The translations under genes and the position numbers were made by a program. A stretch of 64,000 bases of DNA from Hyposmocoma kahamanoa (taxonomy: Eukaryota > Arthropoda > Insecta > Lepidoptera > Cosmopterigidae): contig NW_020654289.1 of the NCBI RefSeq assembly GCF_003589595.1, positions 6,513,692-6,577,691 of the forward strand, written 5' to 3'. The notes beneath the pieces are model-generated. The model searched no databases. It was not told the origin of the DNA and saw only the letters and a list, made by a program, of their open reading frames with translations. Positions 56,100 to 64,000 of this stretch are shown piece by piece (positions within the stretch are counted from its first letter, which is position 1; each line of letters opens with the position of its first letter).

Positions 56100-57000
56100 T
56101 TTTGATTGTACGAAATCTTGGCAAAGTCACTCAAATTCTTATTATCATAAGCGCTTGCGCAGGAACGCGCGTATCTCGGGCGGCATCTAAACAAACGATC
56201 AAATCCGCCGTTTTCCTGTTATTGTCTACAATTTTTCATTATGTGTATCGCTGTGGTACCATTTTAAGTTTACTGGTTTATTGTCATGAGGAGCGATGGA
56301 AATATCCAGGTCAACTTTATTTTAATTAAACCAGATCTCTGGATAGTTTTGATCTATTCACGATCCAAGTGTATACATACACCACACAATATATAGCTCA
56401 TTTGTTGCTACATTGACGCAATTGTATTTCTTGTAATGTTACAGGAAAAATATTTGAATCGATTTTTTAAAATTTTATGTGAAATTTGTGACGTGTCTAT
56501 GAAACTTTGTGTGTCTTTATAATAATGTGGGATTGTACGCAATAAATAAACCGAGTTTACAAATTATATTCTTAAATTTACACGGCAAACAACATGACAA
56601 CAAACTGACAACTTGTGACACACGTCTTATTATATTACAAAAATATCTCTAAGCAAAGATAGAAACATAAAATTAAATAATAAAAGTACAGCTGATCCCA
56701 CATGCATAGGGTTAATTCTTAAATATTGTCAACCTCTCAGGACTATATTCAGGATCATAATATATAAATAACTCCCCATCCCGCATAAGACCAGAGTGTC
56801 GGCAAAGTCTGTATACGATATGTAAAGAAAAGTCTTCCAAACAATATTGGTAACCCGTGTACAAAATGGTAATTAGACATAAGCGCACCTATCTTCCCTG
56901 AAACTGGTTGGCAATCCACGTTAAATATACCGTTATATGCTTACGGCTTCAGTACTTACCGAAGACATCATTATCTTTTTAATCAAGTATCTAATAAAGT
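56100..57000. other. No gene seen
   Basis: AT-rich; no recognised repeat. Confidence 0.45.
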
Positions 57001-57004
57001 CATT

Positions 57005-57272
57005 TTTAGTAGCAGTTCTGCCACATTACCTATTTCTGCCACCAAGCAGCAATGCTTACATTATTGCGTTCCGGTTTTGAAAGGTAAGGTTGCTGGTAAA
57101 TTCAGGCACATGGAACTTGTCAACATAGGTCTCTTGGGACGGGCACAGTGGCAGTGCCTATCAGATCTTTGCGATTTAAAGCTATGAGTAGCACGGCAAC
57201 CGTTTTGAATAAGCGTGTCGCTTACCACAAGGCGCACGACTAGTTCTTCTGGACTCTTGGTATCATGAAACA
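57005..57272 (+). repeat. Family A copy with a short 5' deletion
   Basis: TAGTAGCAGTTCTGCCACAT (the segment between AGTAG and GCCACC is shortened), CTATTTCTGCCACCAAGCAG, ATCTTTGCGATTTAAAGCTA, and an end CTCTTGGTATCATGAAAC. Confidence 0.86.
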
Positions 57273-57414
57273 AGTTAAAAAAACTGTAATACTGTTTAAA
57301 TGCACTACAATACAACTTAGGATGTAAGCTCACGGACTCTTGGAACATAAATATGTGGAAAGAGTAAGAACAGAACAAATGCTGGTAAGTGTAATTGTAA
57401 ATGTGTGTTTTTGG

Positions 57415-57550
57415 TAACTTGTGTATTTACACCCAAACTCACGAGAGAAACAAATGTAGGCCATACAAATATTTCTCCCGGTCCGGAAATCGAACCCGGG
57501 ACCTCTGCGTGGCTGTCCAGCATGGTAATCGTTCGGTCACGAAAGCAGTT
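57415..57550 (-). repeat. SINE family B copy lacking its 3' third
   Basis: ACACCCAAACTCACGAGAGA, ACAAATATTTCTCCCGGTCC, GAAATCGAACCCGGGACCTC and the head GGTAATCGTTCGGTCACGAA. The B-box complement (GAAATCGAACCCG) is well kept. Confidence 0.85.
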
Positions 57551-57687
57551 GAAAAAGTCTTGTATTTTTATTATGCCGATCGAAATGGTCAACTATACAC
57601 AGGATTATGTTGTAAAATAATTCATGAAGCATAATATCCTATCTACAATATTTTAAGTAATTTCCCTAGCCGTGAGACTCCTCCATT

Positions 57688-57790
57688 TAGGGTCTTTGAT
57701 CATTACTGAACATGACAGTTACTTAAGAAAAACAATACATCAAAAAAACATCTAATAGAATCCAAACAGATAGACCAAAGTACTACCTTA
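57688..57790 (+). repeat. Family L dispersed repeat
   Basis: TTTAGGGTCTTTGATCATTA then CTGAACATGACAG and ATCCAAACAGATAGA; second copy of the unit at 24285. Confidence 0.55.
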
Positions 57791-57791
57791 C

Positions 57792-58475
57792 ACACTTACA
57801 CACATACTACCTACATGTATAAAAAATCTTCGCGACACTACTTGATGACTCAGACAAACGGGATTGAAACTATCCAACATTAACACGTCAGCGATGACGC
57901 TGGGTCAGATTTACCCGTTTTGACTTAACGCACTTGTTACTAGCTACGCAGACGCCAACGCTATTGTCGCCGGGTTAAATGTAAGTACCAAAACCACCCT
58001 GTGCAAATAACCGTACCCTGATAAGTTCCATCCGAACATACTCTATTAGCACAATACATCCTTGGCAATTCCATACACTTCGCAATTTGGAGAATTCACC
58101 CACCGCAATATCTCACGTTTCCAGTAAGCACCAGACTTATCCAAAACATGTCAACAACAAAAATCAAGCTTACAGATAAGTTTTTTTTCCCCACTGTTGA
58201 GAAAGGTAAGCATACATTTATAGACAAAGACACACATTCATTTATGTAATTATTTGCAATTTCTCTGAAGACATGCGTAAATTACCTATCGATATTTGCA
58301 CTGGCACTAACTATGACTAATTGACTTGTTAGAAAAGGAATCAAAAACGTACAGTCGGGACCAAAAATTCTAAATAAATAATAAACATATTGAGGCGTTA
58401 CTTCGCGTAAATCCATTGGATTCGCGGAATAGCAAATTATTTAGTTCCGTTTTTATTAACATTGATAAGGTGGTA
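57792..58475. other. No gene seen
   Basis: A moderately GC-rich patch lies at 57880-57985 (GATGACGCTGGGTCAGATTT); no family recognised. Confidence 0.4.
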
Positions 58476-58477
58476 GT

Positions 58478-58735
58478 TAGTTATGATATCAAGTAACTGG
58501 TGCGCTTGGTGATATGCAACACGCCTACCCATAAAAGTTGCAATGTCACTTGCTTTAAGTCACATAGATCTGAGGGGTACTAATAAGTCCCATGTGCCTG
58601 AAAAGCAACAGCAGCCTTACATTTTAAAACCGGAGCGCAGTAATGACGACATTGCTGCTTGGCAGCAGAAATAAGTCTGTTGGCAGTACTTCCCACAACA
58701 AACTCTATCACAACGTGCTCTATTGTTACTAAAAT
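58478..58735 (-). repeat. Family A copy with deletions
   Basis: TTATGATATCAAGTAACTGG, ATGCAACACGCCTACCCATA, CATAGATCTGAGGGGTACT joined directly to AATAAGTCCCATGTGCCTG, then ACGACATTGCTGCTTGGCAG and TCTATTGTTACTAAAATG. Confidence 0.85.
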
Positions 58736-58914
58736 GTATATTTACTTGCAGTGCTTTCCTGGCTCAAAGAGCGTTACGACATTGGAATACGGTGTTTTCA
58801 ACACTAAAAAACAAAAACAAACAAAAGAAAAGCTTCTAAAATAGTAGTTTAATCGGCAACACTATCAAAAGTTTGACAGATAATTAGTACAAATAGTAAT
58901 TTGACGAGAAGAGT

Positions 58915-59112
58915 GTTAGGTTTGATATAGAGGCATATAAGGGGAGAGGAAGACCTAAGAAATGATGGATGGATTATGTGAAAGATGACATGGATAAAGA
59001 TAAAATAGGTGTGAGTATGGAAATAACGGCTGATAGGGGAAAGTGGAAAAAAAATACATGTTTTGTCGACCCTACCTGGCGTGGTATAAGGATAGAAAGA
59101 AGAAGAAGCCAT
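58915..59112 (+). pseudogene. RTE-like LINE pol C-terminus with one in-frame stop
   Basis: Reads VRFDIEAYKGRGRPKK, stop (TGA), WMDYVKDDMDKDKIGVSMEI, TADRGKWKKNTCFVDPTWRG and an Arg-rich end. GRGRPKKRWMDxVxxDM...AADRxxWRxxT is the conserved C-terminal tail of RTE-type and related non-LTR retrotransposon proteins. The TGA stands where Arg (CGA) is expected, a CpG-type C to T change. No reverse transcriptase core remains. Confidence 0.82.
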
Positions 59113-59114
59113 TT

Positions 59115-59685
59115 AAACAGCAACACTGAGTTGGAACGATATTCACTAAATTACTAACATATGTCACAAATTTCTTGCCATGATAAGACTTTCTATTATT
59201 TTCCAAATATTTCGGAAAGTTTTAAGAACAGACATAATCTTTCTACCGTTGTTGTCGTCGTTGCTGTAGCCGACTAAACACATCTCGGGTTCTTGCAGCG
59301 TTACTTTTGTCACTCTTTTTATACTAAACCACATTCATTATATACGTGTTTTTATTATATATTATTTTACTATCCATGATTTTTTCACCCTTGACTATGG
59401 AGCGTGTAACCGTTCCAAAATATCAGCCTGTCTTTTCAGACCTAACCTCCAAACAAAAAATTCTAAATCTGCCCTTATCATAACTAACGTAATCGACATT
59501 TTTAGTGAAATTAGGTCATTAACATATCTGAGACCAGCAGGACGAGATCTACAACTCCCTCCAATCGGTTTTTTAATATCGTCAGTTTTGTTATTAGGCA
59601 AAATCAGCGAAATTAACACTTTTTTTAAGTGACAATTAAACTTTAGGTATCTCGAAAGTTACCAAAATGCAAAATGCGTTAGTTT
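59115..59685. other. No gene seen
   Basis: AT-rich; nothing recognised. Confidence 0.45.
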
Positions 59686-59687
59686 TT

Positions 59688-59848
59688 GTTAAAATATCAA
59701 GTGACGGGACGAACAAGTCGTGCGCCTGGTGGTAAGCTACACAGCTGTAAATAATAGATACAGTGCTACTCAGAGCTTTAAATCGCAAAGATCTGAGGGC
59801 ACTCACACTGCGCCCGTTACCCTGAGACATAAGTTGACAAGTCAGAAG
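59688..59848 (-). repeat. Family A copy, 5'-truncated
   Basis: AAAATATCAAGTGACGGGAC, GTGCGCCTGGTGGTAAGCTA, CAGAGCTTTAAATCGCAAAG, GTTACCCTGAGACATAAGTT; stops at GACAAGTC. Confidence 0.88.
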
Positions 59849-60307
59849 ACAGAAGTAATTTCGTCATTTACTTATGAGAAACAGGGCAGAAATGTGATTA
59901 AGACATTATTTATTTAAAAAAAGAAAACTTATTTCATAGCTCCTATGCTATGCTAATGGTTCATATTTAAAAAAAAATAACTAAAAACTCTTCATGAATG
60001 TACAAAGGAAAGTCCCCAACCAAAGAATTCATATTAGCAAACAGCAAGACGTAACTTTATCTCACGCACGTGCACATTGTGTTTGAACGTACGTAACTTG
60101 ACATGGCTAATCATACACCTGGATAATTAGCTGTTATAAATATTTGAGCTTTGTAGTAATAACCGGAGAGCTGAAATTTTGAAACCGGTTTTTGTTGTAA
60201 ATGAAAGCATTCTTAGTGTAAGGAAACTCTTCGACGAAAGAATGTTGTAAATATATCCGGTCTTCAGCATTGATTACCTGTTATCTACTCTTTATAGAAA
60301 AATCTAT

Positions 60308-60592
60308 ATATTGAATATTAATAAATATAAATTTTAGACAACATCATATACATTGTTCTGACATCAAAGTAAGTAACTAAAGTACCTACTTGTACTCAGA
60401 ACCTAAGAACTCGAAAAAGTACTTGTGTTTTGAAAATCGGAAACAACAACGATACCACAAACGCCCGTACCCCAAACAATATAGAAAAGTTAGTTTTCTG
60501 CATTGACCCGGCCAGATATCGAACCCGGGACCTCAAAGATGGCGACACCATGTAAACTGACCTCTCAATCACGGAGGTCGTCTAAAGCTATA
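60308..60592 (-). repeat. SINE family K, full length, tRNA-like head
   Basis: Minus-strand head: GACCTCCGTGATTGAGAGGT, then CCCGGGTTCGATATCTGGCC (B-box GGTTCGATATC). Body: TCAATGCAGAAAACTAACTT, ATATTGTTTGGGGTACGGGC, CAAAACACAAGTACTTTTTC, ACTTTGATGTCAGAACAATG, with an AT-rich tail AAATTTATATTTATTAAT. From memory this matches a common lepidopteran tRNA-derived SINE layout. Only one copy is in this window. Confidence 0.75.
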
Positions 60593-60844
60593 TAATCAAT
60601 TATTTAGTTACTACAAAATTAATTACTAATTTGTTTTGGGTATAATAAATTAAAAAACAAAATGGCAGCACAAAACGATATTGGTGTGGTTTAAACAATA
60701 TATATAGGGAAAGATTATAAAGGGCGAAAGGCTTTTATTCAAAAAGCTACATGTATTTGTTTTATTTTAAAAGCATATGTTTTGCTAATAATACCTACGT
60801 ACGTAGAAGCAATCGTGTCCCTGGAGGTGGACTTTGATGTACAT

Positions 60845-61168
60845 AAGTAGAAGCAGTAGAGCTCCTTGTGAAAGAGTTCGTTAAGGGAAGTACTGCCTTA
60901 CCTTACCTTACCTATTTCTGCCGCCAAGCACTAATGTAAGCTTTACTGCGTTCCGGTTTTGAATTACCCTTCAAATGGTGCTGGTGAAATTACAGTTACA
61001 TGGGACTTGTCAACTTATATCTCAAGGTGACATGCGCAGTGGGAATTCTCTTCAGATCTTTGCAATTTAAATCTCTGAGTGGCGCTGCAACTGTTGTAGA
61101 CAGGCGTGTCACTTTCCACCAGGCGCACGACTTGTTCGTCCCGTCACTTGATATCATTTAAAAAAAGT
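60845..61168 (+). repeat. Family A copy, full length with small duplications
   Basis: AGAAGCAGTAGAGCTCCTTG, GTTCGTTAAGGGAAGTACTG, a local stutter CTTACCTTACCTTACC, CGTTCCGGTTTTGAATTACC, GCTGGTGAAATTACAGTTAC, to TTGATATCATTTAAAAAAAG. The best preserved 5' end in the window. Confidence 0.92.
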
Positions 61169-61169
61169 A

Positions 61170-61665
61170 AACTGTTCTCTGTTCAAAACTAGTTTAGAGC
61201 CACTACTGTACATTTGAAGGAATATAAAAATGCTTGATGCCATGAGTTTATTTTCTCTTCTTGAAACACAAACCGGTAGTGGAAGACTTTCTTTCCTCAT
61301 TGGCAGTAAAACGTGTAAAATTAAAAATCCTTATTTGTTTATTCATCAACTGCAAATATAACATTGCAAACCACTGGCTTTCTTGTCATGACCATCTATT
61401 TAGTTCTGATTTACATCACATTTACACTAAATTATCCATTTGAATGAAAATCAATTTACAACCCAGACGACATTTATGTGAAATATAGACACAGCGAAAG
61501 CTGCCCATTTTAGTTGTTTCTTAGTCAGATTTATTAAAGTATACGGCCATAAGGAAATGTTCATGGTATCGGAAACCTATTAAAGCGTCTTTAAATGTAC
61601 AACACTACTACGACGCGTCTGTCAAGCAATTGCCTATAAAAATCACTTATTCCTATAAAACGTCC
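61170..61665. other. No gene seen
   Basis: AT-rich; nothing recognised. Confidence 0.45.
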
Positions 61666-61668
61666 ATA

Positions 61669-61906
61669 GTCCATTTGTTTAGGTACTTAACTAAATGTAA
61701 ACAGTCTTGATCAAATAGACATTCTATCTAATGAAATATATATTTACAAAATGATTTTTACTTACCTTCAAATACAAAATACAAATACTTAGCTTCATAT
61801 GAAATTGCATGCCTATTTTTATACCTATTGTTTTGTAAAGTATATATTTCACTAAAAAGATGTGTCAAGATTGTTTACAGTTAATTAAGTACCTAAACAA
61901 ATGGAC
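61669..61906. mobile_element. TA-flanked MITE (238 bp) with ~45 bp inverted ends
   Basis: Left end GTCCATTTGTTTAGGTACTT then AACTAAATGTAAACAGTCTT; right end, inverted, GTCCATTTGTTTAGGTACTT then AATTAACTGTAAACAATCTT. Flanked by TA at 61667-61668 and 61907-61908. Tc1/mariner-type target. The AT-rich interior has no coding potential. Confidence 0.85.
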
Positions 61907-61929
61907 TATAGCGACTATTGTGAGGGGTG

Positions 61930-62032
61930 TGTAAGAACCCGCTGAAGAATTAACGATTTAACAGGTCCTGTGTTCGACGGTCAGACGTGACCATGGAACC
62001 TGTAAAGGGCCTGAAAAGTTGTTAAATAATGC
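61930..62032 (+). repeat. Family D fragment
   Basis: GTAAGAACCCGCTGAAGAAT, CGGTCAGACGTGACCATGGA, ACCTGTAAAGGGCCTGAAAA; tip lost. Confidence 0.5.
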
Positions 62033-62034
62033 CC

Positions 62035-62555
62035 TTATTGCTCGTGATGTTGTAAAACAGAGAAAGACGACTTGTGTAATGCAATAAATGTTTATTATCA
62101 AAATAATTCTGGATCAGTCAGGTATTGCAAGATTCCTGAAGTGAACGGTATGGTTTATTTTACAGCCTATTTCTGTTATTATAAATCTTAGTCCGTATAC
62201 ATGTGGTTAAAATAGGATCACCCAATATCTTCGTTTCATACAAAATTTTGCGTAATAATGATAAAAGTTCAGTCCACATGAATTTATTGTTGAAGGAATA
62301 AATAATAAAGTAAGGAAAAGCTGAAGGAAAAGGAGAAGAAAAGCTGTAACAAAAACAATGGTATAAAAAAAATACAACAATGTAAAAATACTCCCTACAG
62401 ATTAGACATAAACTTAAGTGAACTTACCCCAAAAGGGCCTATATTTCGTATGTAATATATTAACTGTTTACATGATTGAAGGACACGTCTTTTCTCCTAG
62501 AGAATTTTGATGGGAGTGATGACGCAACGAAGCAAAGTAAGAATGATGAAGAAAA
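62035..62555. other. No gene seen
   Basis: AT-rich; nothing recognised before the family H copy. Confidence 0.4.
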
Positions 62556-62557
62556 AC

Positions 62558-62665
62558 AATTAGAGAACGATTCAAAATTTCAAAAATAAGTGGCCAAAAA
62601 CCAGAGAAAAGGGTGATAAAAAGGTGGGATGACGATATGCAAGAGGACGCATCGTCACTGTGATA
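62558..62665 (+). pseudogene. Family H copy
   Basis: AACGATTCAAAATTTCAAAA, TGGCCAAAAACCAGAGAAAA, GATAAAAAGGTGGGATGACG, ATATGCAAGAGGACGCATC: the RTE-like KRWDDD tail again, third copy. Confidence 0.55.
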
Positions 62666-62741
62666 AGGCCAGAATCAGTCCTTTCACTATTTATTAAATT
62701 AACTTCCCTTTAAACGTGGCGATTATAGGTTATCCTCTATT

Positions 62742-62965
62742 TTTAACCAACTTCAAAAAAAGGAGGACGTTCTCAAGTCGACTATGTCTTTTTTATGTAT
62801 GTTACGCGATAACTTATGAACCGATTTTGATGATTCTTTTTTTGTTGGAAAGAGGGGCCCTCAGAAGTGATTCCATTTAAATTTAAAGAAAATATTCCAC
62901 ATTCAAGGGTGGCAAACTACGATGAACTAATGAAACTACTATGAATGACTTTTGAGGTCGGTTTT
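62742..62965 (-). repeat. Family E copy, minus strand
   Basis: TTTTTAACCAACTTCAAAAA, AAGGAGGACGTTCTCAAGTC, ATGTATGTTACGCGATAACT, ATGATTCTTTTTTTGTTGGA, then AAATATTCCACATTCAAGGG. The most extended E copy. Confidence 0.78.
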
Positions 62966-63294
62966 TTTAACACTCGGTACTGAGATTATTGTTCTCTAAT
63001 AGTACTAGACTAGTTGATGTTCATGTGGGGTGCACGAAAGAAAGGTCTACCATTCTTTTCCTGTGCGTCTGGTGCAGTCTGGGCAACAATCAGCGAATTC
63101 CTTATGGCGATTAGCAAATCTGAAAGGTGGCAAGGATTACAGTATATGCCATCGATACGATAAGAAGATGTACAAATATAGTAGTTACTCCGCTAGTAGA
63201 TGGCATGTTTTGATGTAATCATCAATTGAAAAAGTTACAGACGTATCAGTTTGCAATGTTGAACATAATGCATGGAGATAAGGTATACTTTTCT

Positions 63295-63671
63295 GACATT
63301 TCCATAGCACTAATAGAACAATTTACCCGTCCAACGTTTTCACACCGGTAACCGAAAAAACACACTTTCTCTCTGGTTTTGTTACGTCCATTACGAAAAT
63401 CATCTTGAGTTTTGCCTCAAACTTCCATCAAGTAAATAAATCGCTTAACGTTATTTCCAAACAAGACGACGATTTCATTAATATCGATCCCTTCATACAT
63501 CAAGCTGGCATCTATTTACAAATTTCAACTGATTCTGAGATAACTTTGACGTTTATAGACTTACACCTATTAACTGGTTCCAAATGTGCTTCAAATCCCA
63601 TATATAAAGTATTCAAGTCCGTGCCTCTTAAAGTGGTCGGTATATATGTAATCTACATGTTATCTATGTGA
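63295..63671 (+). CDS. Orphan open frame (~125 codons), no ATG at its 5' end
   Basis: Open from after a TGA near 63292 to TGA at 63669-63671. The translation includes SGFVTSITKIILSFASNFHQ, KQDDDFINIDPFIHQAGIYL, SEITLTFIDLHLLTGSKCAS and ends VVGIYVIYMLSM. Composition is protein-like, with alternating hydrophobic strands, but no motif is known and no initiator or splice acceptor is convincing. It may be an exon, an old element fragment or chance. Confidence 0.2.
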
Positions 63672-64000
63672 TCTAAAGAATTTTGTGGAGGAATGTATAC
63701 TAATTATAAGATGGTGTTAAAACGTAGGGATTTTATGTCGTAGTAACTTGTCGAATGTAGAATCATTGAGTGAGACTCTGACTACTCTATTTAAATCATT
63801 TTATGAAATGAATGATTATTAAGTGCTATTTAACTGTTAAGTTATTAATGTCAAATTAAATTAATATTCTTAATGTTGTTTAGTATTACTGGATGAATTA
63901 AAAATACGTATGAATCATATAGGATATTTCACAAAGACGTTTTTAATAAAGGTTTCCTTAACGTAGAAGAAAAAAGATTAAAGACAATATGAAAATTCAA

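Noticed and set aside
60480..60590. tRNA-like sequence as a functional tRNA gene
   Set aside because: It has a B-box but no intact cloverleaf, and it continues into a SINE body and AT tail.
1..64000. CRISPR array or prokaryotic operon
   Set aside because: No regularly spaced identical repeats, no ribosome-binding-site-led gene runs; all signals are eukaryotic transposons.

Overview
This window reads as non-coding, repeat-dense DNA from an insect nuclear genome, most likely a moth or butterfly (Lepidoptera). The base composition is AT-rich, there are no operons and no long conserved host gene, and almost every recognisable feature is a transposable-element remnant. The repeat set (tRNA-headed SINEs, RTE-, R1- and Jockey/CR1-like LINE tails, mariner, hAT-type MITEs, a very abundant ~300 bp retroposon-like unit) matches what I remember of lepidopteran non-coding DNA. 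That assignment is from memory and was not searched.

Repeat names used here are local labels. Family A: ~300 bp unit, about 23 loci on both strands, usually keeping the same A-rich 3' end while 5' ends vary. Family B, family C and family K: SINEs with tRNA-like heads. Family D: a unit whose tip carries a motif beginning CGCGATTTAAATCCGG. Family E: a unit ending in GAAGTCGGTTAAAAA. Family H: a unit with an RTE-like C-terminal coding tail. Family J: fragments coding the LINE C-terminus LDLFKARxNRHYLG. Family L: a two-copy dispersed repeat.

Layout. 1-3 kb: LINE C-terminal scraps, two A copies and a head-to-head D element. 3.2-5.8 kb: two orphan open frames of unknown nature in otherwise unique DNA. 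5.8-10.3 kb: mostly featureless. 10.3-13 kb: an RTE pol tail, SINEs B and C, an A copy. 14.1-14.95 kb: a young, 5'-truncated R1-clade LINE with a poly(A) tail and a 14 bp target-site duplication. 16-25 kb: A copies, LINE 3' ends, a LINE ORF1 fragment, SINEs. 25.7-34.1 kb: a densely nested zone. 34.3-35.2 kb: a LINE tail. 39.5-48.1 kb: A copies, palindromic MITEs, a second hAT MITE and a mariner element. 48.3-50 kb: a segment bounded by inverted ~40 bp ends that contains a GC-rich, promoter-like stretch. 50.9-51.95 kb: a reverse-transcriptase pseudogene with the YADD motif. 55.08-56.1 kb: an anomalous GC-rich island full of perfect hairpins, the least explained part of the window. 57-64 kb: further A, B, E, H and K copies, an RTE tail, a TA-flanked MITE and a final orphan frame.

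Nothing here works as a gene system. The window is best read as a stratified record of transposition: several insertions sit inside older repeats, and some carry clean target-site duplications, so their relative order of arrival can be read directly. No confident protein-coding host gene, tRNA gene, rRNA gene or CRISPR array was found.
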